A DNA stretch of 64,000 bases from Pseudoxanthobacter soli DSM 19599 (GTDB taxonomy: Bacteria > Pseudomonadota > Alphaproteobacteria > Rhizobiales > Segnochrobactraceae), in assembly GCA_945898215.1 (NCBI GenBank), contig CAMDHY010000001.1, positions 62,001-126,000 on the forward strand. The letters run 5' to 3'. How positions within the stretch are numbered: position 1 is the stretch's first letter; each line of letters begins with the position of its first letter. The position numbers and the translations under genes are program-made. The notes below the pieces were generated by a model. That model was not told where the DNA came from and did not search any database. It was given only the letters and a program-made list of their open reading frames with translations. This document shows positions 8,872-18,729 of this stretch, in pieces.

Positions 8872-10125
8872 TCAGACAAAGCGCGTCAGCGCGTAGGGTG
8901 CGGGGTCGACCACCGTCTCCGCGCCGGTGACGAGTTCGGCGAGAAGACGGCCGCTCACTGCCGCCAGCGTCAGGCCGTGGTGGGCGTGGCCGAAGCTGAA
9001 CCACAGGCCGGAATGGCGCGGCGCCGGGCCGATCACCGGCCGCATGTCCGGCAGGGCGGGGCGACAGCCCAACCAGGGCGCGGCGTCGAGGCGTTCGCCG
9101 AGCGGCAGGATCTGCCGGGCGAGCGGCTCGCAGCGCGACAGCGGAACCGGCGAGGCCGGCGCCTGTATGCCGGCCATCTCGACGCCGGTGGTCAGCCGGA
9201 TGCCGCGCGCCATCGGGGCCAGCACGAAGCCCGCCTCGTCGTCGAGTACCGGCCGCGACAGCCCCGCGCCGGGGCCGGCGGCATAGTGCATGTGGTAACC
9301 GCGCTTCACGGCGAGCGGCACCCGGTAGCCGTGGCGGCGCGCCAGCGTGCCCGACCAGGCGCCGAGTGACACCACCACGTCGCGGGCAGCGACCGTACCG
9401 GCGTCCGTGACCACCGACCACCCGTCCGTACCGGCCGCAAGCGTGCCGGCGTCCGCATGCTGGAAGCGGCCTCCACGCGACGCGAAGAGACCGACATAAC
9501 GCATTGTGAGAGCATGCGGATCGCGCACGGACACTGGGTCGAGCCAGTGCACGGCTCCGGTCAGCGTAGCGGTGAGAGACGGTTCGCGGGCGCGCAGCCC
9601 GCCGCCGTCGAGCAGCTCGAAGCTGAGCCCGTGCTCCGCCGCCACCGTCGTGGCGGCCGCGGCCCGGTCGAAGGCCGCCTCGGTGCGGAAGGCCTCGATC
9701 CACCCGGCGCGGCGAACGAGGTCCTCCGACCCGGAGGCGGCGATGAACGCATCATGCTCGTCCACGCAGCGTTCGATCAGCGGCAGCATCGCGATCGCGG
9801 CTTTGGCGAGCCGCGTCGGCGAGGAGTGCCGCCAGTAGGAGAACAGCCAGGGCGCGATGCGCGGGAGGAACAATGGATCGTAGCGCACCTGCGAGGCGCG
9901 GTTGGAGGCGTAGTGCAGGATGTCGCGCAGCGAGCGCGGGAAGGCATAGGGAACGATGCTGGCCCGCTCGATCAGCCCGGCATTGCCGAAACTCGTCTCC
10001 TCGCCGGGCCCGCGCCGGTCGACGAGCATCACCGATCGCCCCCGCGCCTGCAGGTGCAGGGCGGCGCAGACGCCGATGATGCCGGCACCGAGCACGACCG
10101 CGTCGACCTTCACCGCCGCGGCCAT
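8872..10125 (-). CDS. FAD-dependent D-amino acid dehydrogenase-like oxidoreductase
   Basis: A DAO-family flavoenzyme of 417 residues, probably oxidising a D-amino acid or related amine. The N-terminus holds the dinucleotide-binding motif VVLGAGIIGVCAALHL followed by the acidic-end strand and GEETSFGNAGLIE, typical of DadA. The C-terminus has GCRPALPDMRPVIGP and GHAHHGLTLA, which close the FAD site. The start at 10125 follows a GGGGG ribosome site and is 61 bases after the sirtuin stop, so they may form one unit. It lacks neighbours such as alr/dadX next to it, though an alanine-racemase-like gene is at 35 kb. Confidence 0.85.
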   Translation of the reverse strand: MAAAVKVDAVVLGAGIIGVCAALHLQARGRSVMLVDRRGPGEETSFGNAGLIERASIVPYAFPRSLRDILHYASNRASQVRYDPLFLPRIAPWLFSYWRHSSPTRLAKAAIAMLPLIERCVDEHDAFIAASGSEDLVRRAGWIEAFRTEAAFDRAAAATTVAAEHGLSFELLDGGGLRAREPSLTATLTGAVHWLDPVSVRDPHALTMRYVGLFASRGGRFQHADAGTLAAGTDGWSVVTDAGTVAARDVVVSLGAWSGTLARRHGYRVPLAVKRGYHMHYAAGPGAGLSRPVLDDEAGFVLAPMARGIRLTTGVEMAGIQAPASPVPLSRCEPLARQILPLGERLDAAPWLGCRPALPDMRPVIGPAPRHSGLWFSFGHAHHGLTLAAVSGRLLAELVTGAETVVDPAPYALTRFV

Positions 10126-10186
10126 GTCGCACCCCCGCGCGCGCATCGCTCCCCGACCGGCCGGCATGATGGCATCGGCGCGCGTC

Positions 10187-10951
10187 TCATCCGAGCGCGA
10201 ACGGTCCGAGGACGTCGCCGATGCCGCCGCGCAGCACCGCATCGGCGAGCGGATCGAGTTCCGTCGCCTCGCGATTGAGGATGACGAAGCGGGCACCCGC
10301 CTGCTTGGCCAGCACCGGGATACCCGCCGCAGGATAGACGACGAGCGAGGAGCCGATCGCCAGGAAGAGGTCGCACGCGCGCGCCTCGGCCTGGGCGCGG
10401 CGCATCTCGTCAGCGGGCATCGGCTGGCCGAACGAGATGATCGTCGATTTCACCAGGCCACCGCACGCCGTGCAGCGCGGAGCGCGCCCGGTTTCGGCGA
10501 TCGTCCGTTCGGCGGCGGCGAGCGTCATCTCCAGCCCGCATTCGAGGCACGCGGCGCCGAAGGCGTTGCCGTGGAGTTCGACGACGGCGTCGTCCGGCGC
10601 GCCGGCACGCTGGTGCAGACGGTCGATGTTCTGGGTGATCACAGTCGCGGCGCGGCCGGTTGCCAGCAAGGCGGCGATGGCGCGGTGGCCGGCATTCGGC
10701 GCGACCTCGGCGAACTCGCGGGCCATCCTGAAGCGCCGCCGCCAGTCCTCGAGCCGCGTCTCCTCCGAGGCCATGAACTCGTCGAACAGGATCGGCTTCA
10801 CCTTCGACCAGATGCCGCCGGGGCTGCGGAAGTCAGGGATGCCGGATTCTGTCGAAATGCCGGCGCCGGTGAAGACGACGATCCGGCTCGCCTCGGCGAT
10901 CATGTCGCCTAGGCGCGCGCGCGCCGCATCCACCTCGTCGAAAACCCGCAT
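10187..10951 (-). CDS. cobB: NAD-dependent protein deacylase, SIR2 family
   Basis: A 254-residue sirtuin that removes acyl groups from lysine with NAD consumption. Key motifs are GAGIS (29-33) with TESGIPDFRS, QNIDRLH, the catalytic histidine in VELHGNA, and two Cys pairs for zinc (CLECG and CTACG). The ATG at 10951 has an AGGAG ribosome site at good distance. The GAGISTESGIPDFR block resembles class II/III bacterial sirtuins. Exact acyl preference is not determined by what is visible. Confidence 0.93.
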   Translation of the reverse strand: MRVFDEVDAARARLGDMIAEASRIVVFTGAGISTESGIPDFRSPGGIWSKVKPILFDEFMASEETRLEDWRRRFRMAREFAEVAPNAGHRAIAALLATGRAATVITQNIDRLHQRAGAPDDAVVELHGNAFGAACLECGLEMTLAAAERTIAETGRAPRCTACGGLVKSTIISFGQPMPADEMRRAQAEARACDLFLAIGSSLVVYPAAGIPVLAKQAGARFVILNREATELDPLADAVLRGGIGDVLGPFALG

Positions 10952-11141
10952 CCCGTCACTCCTATTGTCCCCGCCGGCCCATCGTTTCCGACAACCGCGC
11001 CGGCGGCAAGCCGGTGCGGCACGTTGCCCGCCGTTCGGGGGGGCCGATCCGCCGGGCGCGGGGGACTGGCCGCCCCCGTCCCCATCCGCCAGACTGGAGC
11101 GGACGGCAAGCGTGGCTGCGCGGGTGAGCGAGGAACGGCCG

Positions 11142-11372
11142 ATGGCGACGGACGTGGTGACGACGGGGGCGCCCGTAGAGGCGCACCCGGACACGGCGAC
11201 GCACCCCGAGGAGATGCGCGCGAGCTACGAACTGCGGCTCGGCGAGCGCGTCTCCCTGCGGGCGACGGCGCGCATCACGCCGGCCGGTGTCATTTGCGTC
11301 GGGCTCGCCGCCGCGGCGATCACGCTCGCCGCCTGCTTCGGCGCCGCGCTGATCCGGCGCGCCGGCCGCTGA
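11142..11372 (+). CDS. Small single-helix membrane protein, function unknown
   Basis: A 76-residue open frame starting at an ATG with GAGG/AGGA upstream. The first 45 residues are polar (YELRLGERVSLRATAR near the middle), followed by one hydrophobic helix (GVICVGLAAAAITLAACFGA) and a short basic tail. This predicts a single-span inner membrane protein with a cytoplasmic N-terminus. I recognise no family. It is divergent from the sirtuin gene and 138 bases upstream of gloA. Confidence 0.6.
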   Translation: MATDVVTTGAPVEAHPDTATHPEEMRASYELRLGERVSLRATARITPAGVICVGLAAAAITLAACFGAALIRRAGR

Positions 11373-11510
11373 GAAGGCCGCGAGCGACGCGCTTCACGCC
11401 CGCGGCTCACGGTCTGCCGCAGCGCCTTGCCGGTGTCCGGGTTCCGTGCTGACCTCCGCGCCGAACGGCCCGCGCGCCGATCCGACGCGGGTGAACGGGA
11501 GATCTCCGAG

Positions 11511-11957
11511 ATGAAGTACCTGCACACTATGCTGCGCGTGCGCGACCTCGACGCGGCGCTCGACTTCTACTGCACCAAGCTCGGCATGAAGGAGGTGCGC
11601 CGCAATTCCTCGGAAGCCGGCAAGTTCACCCTCGTCTTCCTCGCCGCTCCCGACGACGCGGCGCGCGGGGCGGCGGCCGAACGGGCGCCGCTGCTCGAGC
11701 TCACCTACAACTGGGGCAGCGAGGAGGACTATGGCGAGGCGCGCTTCTTCGGCCACCTCGCCTTCGAGGTCGACGACATCTACGAGACCTGCGCGTGCCT
11801 GCAGGCGGCCGGCGTGACGATCAACCGCCCGCCGCGCGATGGCCGCATGGCCTTCGTCCGCTCGCCCGACAGGCAGTCGGTGGAGCTCCTGCAGAAGGGC
11901 GAGGCGAAGGCCCCGGCCGAGCCGTGGACGTCGATGCCGAACACCGGCCACTGGTGA
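11511..11957 (+). CDS. gloA: Lactoylglutathione lyase (glyoxalase I)
   Basis: Converts the methylglyoxal-glutathione hemithioacetal to S-lactoylglutathione in the cytosol. The 148-residue protein is single-domain and starts MKYLHTMLRVRDL, the standard start. The four metal ligands of the family can be placed: H5, E63 (LLELTYNW), H82 (GHLAFEV) and E125 (VELL). A GGAG ribosome site supports the ATG at 11511. With the glutathione-dependent formaldehyde genes at 16-18.5 kb it shows a glutathione-based aldehyde detoxification capacity, though they are not one operon. Confidence 0.95.
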   Translation: MKYLHTMLRVRDLDAALDFYCTKLGMKEVRRNSSEAGKFTLVFLAAPDDAARGAAAERAPLLELTYNWGSEEDYGEARFFGHLAFEVDDIYETCACLQAAGVTINRPPRDGRMAFVRSPDRQSVELLQKGEAKAPAEPWTSMPNTGHW

Positions 11958-12051
11958 GCACGGGCGCGATGGACCCTCTGCTCCATAGGCCGTTGGCAAC
12001 GGGTTCGCGCTCTTCAGTCCCGGCAAGACGTCCAAACGGAACTGCTTCGCC

Positions 12052-12080
12052 TTGCCGCCGGCAGCGACCGCTTCTATAAG
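12052..12080 (+). promoter_or_regulatory. Sigma-70 promoter of tRNA-Glu
   Basis: TTGCCG (12052-12057), a 17-base spacer and TATAAG (12075-12080) lie 40 bases before the tRNA. This is a close match to the housekeeping consensus. Confidence 0.75.
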
Positions 12081-12120
12081 ACCGCGCCGGCAGGTTCCTC
12101 GCGGAGCCCGCCGGCCGGCC

Positions 12121-12195
12121 GCGCCCTTCGTCTATCGGTTAGGACGCCACCCTTTCACGGTGGAGAGAGGGGTTCGACTCCCCTAGGGCGCGCCA
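12121..12195 (+). tRNA. tRNA-Glu (anticodon TTC)
   Basis: Cloverleaf with acceptor GCGCCCT/AGGGCGC, anticodon loop CTTTCAC with TTC, T arm AGGGG-TTCGACT-CCCCT, discriminator G and encoded CCA at 12193-12195. Length is 75. Confidence 0.97.
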
Positions 12196-12497
12196 CTTCC
12201 CCCACAACCCGCCGAAACGGGTCGTGATCGGTCTGCGCGCACGGGTCTCGCCGGCCCTGCCGGTTGTCCGCCAAAATCCTCTCCCTTCGCTCTCTGGCAC
12301 AAAACTCGCTGCGCTCTCCGCCAAGAGCGAATGCGGCGAAGCGGGCTTAAGTTGCTCTGACACTCCGATCCTTGGGACCGGGCGAGCGGACGTGTGGGCC
12401 GGATCCGCTATCCGACCGACTGCAGACGGGGACGGCCACGGTCCTCCGCGCGACACGCCCCGACCGCACCCGGTGGTGACCGACAGAGGTTCTCTGG
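12196..12497. other. 302-bp intergenic region with a hairpin
   Basis: No gene is supported here. It contains CGCTCT (12312-12317) and AGAGCG (12324-12329), a 6-bp stem with a 6-base loop, and a longer alternative pairing TTCGCTCT/AGAGCGAA (12286-12293 with 12324-12331). These could form the tRNA trailer or the leader of the hydroxylase operon. No T tract follows. Confidence 0.4.
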
Positions 12498-13349
12498 ATG
12501 ACGCCATCCGCCCATCCCTCCCTCTACGTCGCACCCTCCCTCGAGGACGCCCTCAATGCCCTGGCCGAGCGCGGCGCCGACGGGGCGCCCCTCGCGGGTG
12601 GCACCTGGATCATGCGTGCGCCGCTTCGCCACGAGGCCAAGAGCCCCGCTTTTGTCGGCCTCGGTCGCGTGGCGGGATTCGGCCGGATCGAGGTGCATGA
12701 CGATCACGTCATCATCGGCGCCGGCGTCACCCACGCGCGCCTCGCCGAGGCCCTCCGCGACATCCCGGACCTGCAGGGTCTCGCGGCGGCGGCCGGTCGA
12801 TCGGCCAACCCGGCGGTGCGCCGGGCCGCCACGGTGGGCGGCAACCTCTGCACCGCCGGCTTTGCGGCCGCCGATCTCGTCCCGGCGCTGTTGTGCCTGG
12901 AGGCGGAGGTCGAGATCGCCTCGCGGGCGGGCGTGCAGCGCCTGAGCCTCGAGGCGTTCCTCGCGGCACGTGCCACGCTGGAACCGGGACGGCTGCTGAC
13001 GCAGGTCCATGCTTTGCGATCGTCGGCCCGCAGCGCCCACGCCCGTCTGCCGTTGCGCAAGGCCGGCGACTATCCGGTCGCGATTTTGAGCATGGCGGTG
13101 ATGCGCGACGACGCAGGCCGCGTGGTGCGGGCGCGCGTCGCCGTTGGTTCGGTCGAGGCCGTCGCCCGTCGTTGGCCTGCGCTCGAGGCCGCGCTCACCG
13201 GCCCCCCACTCGATGCCGCATCGGCCGAGCGAGCGGCCACGGACCTCGCCGGGGAGTTCGATGGGCGCGAAGGCGTCGATGCGCCGGGCTGGTACCGCGT
13301 CGCGGTGCTGCCGGCCCTCGCCCGGCGCGCCGTCGCGGCACTTCTTTGA
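12498..13349 (+). CDS. Molybdenum hydroxylase FAD-binding subunit (CoxM-like)
   Basis: Medium subunit of a xanthine-dehydrogenase-family enzyme, carrying FAD. The 283-residue protein has the two FAD-site motifs LAGGTWIM (about residues 32-40) and ATVGGNLCTAG (about 112-122), followed by the CO-dehydrogenase flavoprotein C-terminal domain. It opens a three-gene operon in the order medium-small-large. The small subunit starts 14 bases after its stop. The substrate of the complex is not evident. Confidence 0.92.
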   Translation: MTPSAHPSLYVAPSLEDALNALAERGADGAPLAGGTWIMRAPLRHEAKSPAFVGLGRVAGFGRIEVHDDHVIIGAGVTHARLAEALRDIPDLQGLAAAAGRSANPAVRRAATVGGNLCTAGFAAADLVPALLCLEAEVEIASRAGVQRLSLEAFLAARATLEPGRLLTQVHALRSSARSAHARLPLRKAGDYPVAILSMAVMRDDAGRVVRARVAVGSVEAVARRWPALEAALTGPPLDAASAERAATDLAGEFDGREGVDAPGWYRVAVLPALARRAVAALL

Positions 13350-13363
13350 TCACGAGGGTCACC

Positions 13364-13834
13364 ATGCCGACCGACATGACCGTGAACGGCGAGGCGAGAA
13401 CGTCCGCCCGCGACCCGCTGACCCCGCTCATCGACGTGCTGCGGGACGAGTTCCACCTCACCGGTGCGAAGCCGGTGTGCCGCGAGGGGTTCTGCGGTGC
13501 GTGCACCGTGCTGGTGGATGGCGAACCGACCGTGTCCTGCCTCACCCCCGTCGCCATGGCGGGCGACTGCGACGTCGTCACCATCGAAGGCCTCTCGTCC
13601 TGCGGTCTCACCGACATCCAGTCACGCCTTGAGCAAGGCGACGCCGTGCAGTGCGGCATGTGCTTTCCGGGCATGGTGATGACGCTCAGCCACTTCCTCG
13701 CCCACACGCCGCAGCCGAACCGCGACGAAGTCCGGGCGGCACTCACGGGCAACATCTGCCGCTGCACCGGCTACGAGCGCATCGTCGAGGCGGCGCTCGC
13801 CGTCGCCGGCGGCCGCGCGGAGGGGCGCCGATGA
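13364..13834 (+). CDS. Molybdenum hydroxylase 2Fe-2S subunit (CoxS-like)
   Basis: Small subunit with two 2Fe-2S clusters that passes electrons from molybdenum to FAD. In the 156-residue protein the plant-type cluster uses C39, C44, C47 and C59 (CREGFCGAC..C). The second cluster uses C97, C100, C132 and C134 (CGMC..ICRCTGY). The ATG at 13364 has GAGGGT upstream; a second ATG at 13376 is in frame. Its stop overlaps the large-subunit start by four bases (ATGA), which implies translational coupling. Confidence 0.95.
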   Translation: MPTDMTVNGEARTSARDPLTPLIDVLRDEFHLTGAKPVCREGFCGACTVLVDGEPTVSCLTPVAMAGDCDVVTIEGLSSCGLTDIQSRLEQGDAVQCGMCFPGMVMTLSHFLAHTPQPNRDEVRAALTGNICRCTGYERIVEAALAVAGGRAEGRR

Positions 13835-16188
13835 CCGTCGATGCCGTGATGGAATTCCGCCGCCGCGACGCCCGCGACAAGCTGACGGGGCGCACCCGCT
13901 ATACGATCGACCGCGCCGCCCCCGGCATGCTGCACGCCGCCGTGCTGCGCGCCGAAGTCGCGTCGGGGCGCCTCGTCACGGTCGACACGTCGAAGGCCGC
14001 CGCGCTGCCGGGCGTGCGCGCCGTCGCCACCGCCGCCGATGCGCCGGGGCGCTTCGGCATCGGCGTGTCCGATCATTCGCTCTTCGCCGATGGGCAGGTG
14101 CGCTATGTCGGCGAGCCGCTCGCCGCCGTGGCAGCCGACACGCCGGAGCAGGCGCAGGCGGCGCTCGCTGCGATCGAGGTAGCGATCGAGCCGCTGCCAG
14201 CCGTCGTCACCATGGCGGAAGCGCTGGCCCCGGGCGCGCCCCTCGTGCACCCGGACTGGCAGGACTACGAGGTACTGCCGGTCGGCGGCGCCCGCGCCGG
14301 CAACGTTGCCTGGGAGGCGACCGTCGTGCGCGGCGACGTCGACGCCGCCTTCGCCCGACCAGACGTCACCGTCGTCGAGAGCACCTTTCGCGTCGGCCGG
14401 CAGAACCACATGGCGTTCGAGCCGCGGGCGGTGGTGGCGCGCTACGAGGAGGATCGCTTCCACATCGAGACCTCCACCCAGGTGCCCTGGACGATCCGCA
14501 ACGCCACCGCACGCTTCCTCGGCGTGCCAGCCTCGCAGGTGCGCGTCACGGTGCCACCGGTCGGCGGTGCCTTCGGCCTCAAGTTCGACGTCGCCATCGA
14601 GCCCTTCGCCGCGCTTCTCGCCAAGAAGAGCGGCCGGGCGGTGCGCCTCGTCAATTCGCGCGAGGAGGAGATGCTCACCTGCCTATTCCGCGAGAATGCG
14701 GAAATCCTGATCCGCTCGGCGGTCACGTCCGAGGGGGAGATCGCGGGCCGCGAGGCGGTGGTGCTGATGGACTGTGGCGCCCACGGCGGCGAGCAGATCT
14801 TCCTCACCACCATGACCGCCCACACGCTCGGTGGAAACTACAAGCTCGGCGCCGTCCGCCTCGCCACCCGAGCCGTCTACACCAACACCCCGCCCAACGG
14901 CGCCTTCCGGGCCTGCAACGGCGTCTACAACACCTTCGCCCTCGAGCGGCACACCGACGAGATCGCCGCGGCAATCGGCATGGACCCGCTCGAACTCCGC
15001 CGCCGCACCGTGCTCGGCGACGGCGACCTCGGCGCCACCGGCCAGGTGTTCGAGGGCGACGTGCTGCGTCCCATGCTCGACCGCATGGAGGCGCTGCGCG
15101 CCAGGACGACGCCGCATGAGGTCGACGACGGCCGCCTCTACGGTCGGGCGACGACGGTCGGCACCTGGTTCGTCTTCACCGGGCCGTCGGCGGCGACGGT
15201 GAACATGAACGCCGACGGCAGTGCCACCCTCGTCACCTCGGGCGTCGAGATCGGCTCCGGCTCGATGATGCAGGGCCTGCCGCAGATCGTCGCCGCAACC
15301 CTCGGCATCCGCCCCGAGGACGTCATCGTCCGCCAGGCCGACACCGATGCCGCCGGCTACGACGTCGGCGTGGGCGGCGGGCGGCAGACCACCTCGCTCG
15401 GCGCCGCCAGCCTCGCGGCGGCCCAGGACGTGCGCGCCAAGCTGCTGGCCTTTGCGGCGCAGCTGCTGGAGGCCACCCCCGACGACCTCGTGATGGCGAA
15501 CGGACGGATCGAGATCGCCGGCCCGAACGGCAAGGGCTTCACGATCGCCGAGGTGGCGGCGCGGGCCCAGGCCGCGCTCGGGCCGATCGGCGGCACCGGC
15601 GCCGCCACCCGCACGGGCGTTCCGTCGATGCCGGGCTGCGTCGCCGGTCATTTCATCGACGCGATCGACATCCCGGTCTTCGCCGTCCACGACTGCGAGG
15701 TGGCGGTCGATCGCGATACCGGCCACGTCGAGGTGCTGAACTACCGCGTGGTGCAGGATGTCGGCCGGGCACTCAACCGCAGCGCTATCGGCGGCCAGAT
15801 CCAGGGTGGCGTGGTGCAGGGGCTCGGCTATGCCCTGCACGAGGAGGTGTCCATCGACGCCCTCGGCCACATCCGCCAGTGCGGCTTCGAGACCTACCGC
15901 GTGCCGCTCGCCGGCGACGTGGTCCCGGTCGAGGTCGATCTGTTCGAGGGCGCGCCCTCGCTCGGGCCGCTCGGCATCAAGGGCGCCGGCGAGGTGCCGA
16001 TCCTCAACGTCGGGGCGACGGTCGCCTGCGCGGTCGCCAACGCCACGGGTCGGCGCGTGCAGGAACTGCCGCTGACGCCGCCCCGCATCCTCTCGCTGCT
16101 GCTCGGCCGCGAGCCGGACCTCGCCCTGCCCCACATCCAGCCGGCCTTCGCCGACAATCTGCTGCGGCCGCACGGCCCGGAAGTGTGA
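13831..16188 (+). CDS. Molybdenum hydroxylase large subunit (CoxL/XdhB-like)
   Basis: Molybdopterin cytosine dinucleotide subunit of 785 residues with the catalytic centre. It starts at the ATG in the ATGA overlap behind GGAGGGG. Visible family motifs are GGAFGLK for the cofactor, the substrate-channel loop GAFRACNGVY, GVGGGRQTTS, and KGAGEVPI near the C-terminus, whose Glu matches the catalytic base. The loop is neither the AYRCSFR of true CO dehydrogenase nor the loop of xanthine dehydrogenase, so the substrate is likely another heterocycle or aldehyde. No molybdopterin insertion chaperone gene lies in the operon. Confidence 0.92.
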   Translation: MTVDAVMEFRRRDARDKLTGRTRYTIDRAAPGMLHAAVLRAEVASGRLVTVDTSKAAALPGVRAVATAADAPGRFGIGVSDHSLFADGQVRYVGEPLAAVAADTPEQAQAALAAIEVAIEPLPAVVTMAEALAPGAPLVHPDWQDYEVLPVGGARAGNVAWEATVVRGDVDAAFARPDVTVVESTFRVGRQNHMAFEPRAVVARYEEDRFHIETSTQVPWTIRNATARFLGVPASQVRVTVPPVGGAFGLKFDVAIEPFAALLAKKSGRAVRLVNSREEEMLTCLFRENAEILIRSAVTSEGEIAGREAVVLMDCGAHGGEQIFLTTMTAHTLGGNYKLGAVRLATRAVYTNTPPNGAFRACNGVYNTFALERHTDEIAAAIGMDPLELRRRTVLGDGDLGATGQVFEGDVLRPMLDRMEALRARTTPHEVDDGRLYGRATTVGTWFVFTGPSAATVNMNADGSATLVTSGVEIGSGSMMQGLPQIVAATLGIRPEDVIVRQADTDAAGYDVGVGGGRQTTSLGAASLAAAQDVRAKLLAFAAQLLEATPDDLVMANGRIEIAGPNGKGFTIAEVAARAQAALGPIGGTGAATRTGVPSMPGCVAGHFIDAIDIPVFAVHDCEVAVDRDTGHVEVLNYRVVQDVGRALNRSAIGGQIQGGVVQGLGYALHEEVSIDALGHIRQCGFETYRVPLAGDVVPVEVDLFEGAPSLGPLGIKGAGEVPILNVGATVACAVANATGRRVQELPLTPPRILSLLLGREPDLALPHIQPAFADNLLRPHGPEV

Positions 16189-16243
16189 TCACCGGGCGAA
16201 TGCGCCCCGTGCTTTGCTCTCCGCGAAGCCGACAACCGCCGTG

Positions 16244-17083
16244 TTACCCGGCGAGCCGCTCGGCGTGCCAGGCGAAGTGGTCGGCCATGAAGGTCGAGAT
16301 GAAGTAGTAGGAGTGGTCGTAGCCCTCCCGCATGTTCAGCGTCAGCGGGATGCCGGCCGTCCGGCAGGCCGCCTCCAGCAGTTCCGGCCGCAGCCCCGTC
16401 GTCAGGAACGAATCCGCCGTCCCCTGGTCGACGAGGAACTCCGGGAAACGCCGGCCATCCTCGATCAGCGCCACGGCGTCATAGGCCCGCCACCCTGCCT
16501 CGTCGGCCCCGAGATACTTGGTCAGCGCCGGGCGCGACCACTCCGCCGTCGACGGCTGCACGATCGGCGCGAAGGCCGAACACGAGCGGAAGCGGTCCGC
16601 GTGCTTCAGCGCCATCGTCAGGGCCCCGTGGCCGCCCATCGAGTGGCCGAAGATACCCTGCCGGCCCATGTCGGCGGGGAACTCCGCCGCGATCAGCGCC
16701 GGCAGCTCGTCGAGGATGTAGGAGGCCATCCGGTAGTTCGTGGCATAGGGCGCCTCGGTGGCGTCGACATAGAAGCCGGCGCCCGAGCCGAACTGCCAGT
16801 TGTCCGGCTCGTCCGGCACGCCGGCGCCCCGCGGGCTCGTGTCCGGCGCCACGAGGATGACGCCGTGCTTTGCCGCCGCCGCCCGGTACTCGCCCTTCTC
16901 CATGACGTTCGCATGGGTGCAGGTGAGGCCGGAGAGGTACCACAGCACCGGTACCTTGCCGTCTGCTGCCTGCGGCGGCACGAACACGGCGAACGTCATC
17001 GGCGTCTTCGTGGCGGCCGACTCGTGCCGGTAGACGCCCTGGACGCCGCCGTGCGCCTTCGCCTTCGAGATCGTTTCCATCAC
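16244..17083 (-). CDS. fghA: S-formylglutathione hydrolase
   Basis: Second step of glutathione-dependent formaldehyde oxidation: hydrolyses S-formylglutathione to formate and glutathione. The 279-residue alpha/beta hydrolase has the nucleophile elbow GHSMGGHGAL, the early VPVLWYLSGLTCTHANVM block with the family's Cys, and the C-terminal GYDHSYYFISTF carrying the catalytic His. The GAGGAG ribosome site overlaps the adhC stop; the gap is only 8 bases, so translation is probably coupled. Confidence 0.97.
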   Translation of the reverse strand: MMETISKAKAHGGVQGVYRHESAATKTPMTFAVFVPPQAADGKVPVLWYLSGLTCTHANVMEKGEYRAAAAKHGVILVAPDTSPRGAGVPDEPDNWQFGSGAGFYVDATEAPYATNYRMASYILDELPALIAAEFPADMGRQGIFGHSMGGHGALTMALKHADRFRSCSAFAPIVQPSTAEWSRPALTKYLGADEAGWRAYDAVALIEDGRRFPEFLVDQGTADSFLTTGLRPELLEAACRTAGIPLTLNMREGYDHSYYFISTFMADHFAWHAERLAG

Positions 17084-17091
17084 CGCTCCTC

Positions 17092-18204
<1,113 letters not shown>

Positions 18205-18235
18205 GGACTGTTTCCTCGATCGAAGGGAGTTAAGG

Positions 18236-18517
18236 CTATTTCAGGTAGGTCCGCAGCATCTTGGTGATGTCGGCGAGGTCGTCCGCGGCGAGTGCGGGCC
18301 GGCCGTTCTCCGGAGCCTCCCCAAGCGTCTCGCGCAGGTGGCTTTCCAGCACTTCGGCCATCAACCCGCCCGCGGCACCCCTGAGGGCGGCGATCTGCTG
18401 CAGCAGCAGCCCGCATTCCGCCCCGGCCTCGATGGCTCGCTCCAGCCCCTCGGCCTGCCCCTTGATGCGGTGCAGCCGGGCGAGCGCGCGCTTCTTGTCG
18501 TCGGGCGAGTGCGGCAA
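18236..18517 (-). CDS. frmR: Formaldehyde-responsive repressor FrmR
   Basis: A 93-residue DUF156/CsoR-RcnR-family repressor. The sequence aligns closely with E. coli FrmR over its length: [39 protein letters not shown], and an ending RTYLK. Pro2 and Cys35, the pair that formaldehyde crosslinks in FrmR, are both present. This fits a formaldehyde sensor rather than a nickel or copper sensor. The start is a TTG at 18517 with GGAGAGG upstream, which is the only start that leaves Pro at position 2. A strong inverted repeat lies just upstream. Confidence 0.93.
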   Translation of the reverse strand: MPHSPDDKKRALARLHRIKGQAEGLERAIEAGAECGLLLQQIAALRGAAGGLMAEVLESHLRETLGEAPENGRPALAADDLADITKMLRTYLK

Positions 18518-18551
18518 TGGCCTCTCCGGGGAGCGCCCTCGCGGGTACCCA

Positions 18552-18590
18552 TGGCAGTACCCCCATATACTGCCAGGGGTATGCCTTCAA
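18552..18590 (-). promoter_or_regulatory. Candidate FrmR operator and promoter
   Basis: TGGCAGTA (18552-18559) and TACTGCCA (18568-18575) are perfect arms around an 8-base spacer. A second, overlapping pair GTACCCC (18557-18563) / GGGGTAT (18576-18582) gives the G/C-tract-in-AT layout typical of CsoR/FrmR sites. On the minus strand TTGAAG (18590-18585) and TATATG (18569-18564) could be -35 and -10, with a short 15-base spacer, so binding would block transcription of frmR-adhC-fghA. Confidence 0.75.
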
Positions 18591-18654
18591 GGGCGCATCG
18601 GCGCTCCTCTCAGCCGCGGCTCGATGCCGAGAGCCCTCCCCGCCCCGGCCCCCC

Positions 18655-18687
18655 AAACGCAAACGACGGCGGGCAAGCCCGCCGTCG
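18655..18687 (-). terminator. Intrinsic terminator of the cupin operon
   Basis: Perfect 11-bp stem (18664-18674 with 18677-18687). On the minus strand it is followed by TTTGCGTTT. It starts 43 bases after the cupin stop and ends the dehydrogenase-cupin transcript before the frm promoter. Confidence 0.75.
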
Positions 18688-18729
18688 CTGCGATCGCGTC
18701 AGGATCGGTCGGTCCGAAGGCCCGGAGGA

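Noticed and set aside
12139-12534. Minus-strand open frame ending RALGESNPSLHRERVAS
   Set aside because: It is the antisense reading of tRNA-Glu, another common false protein.
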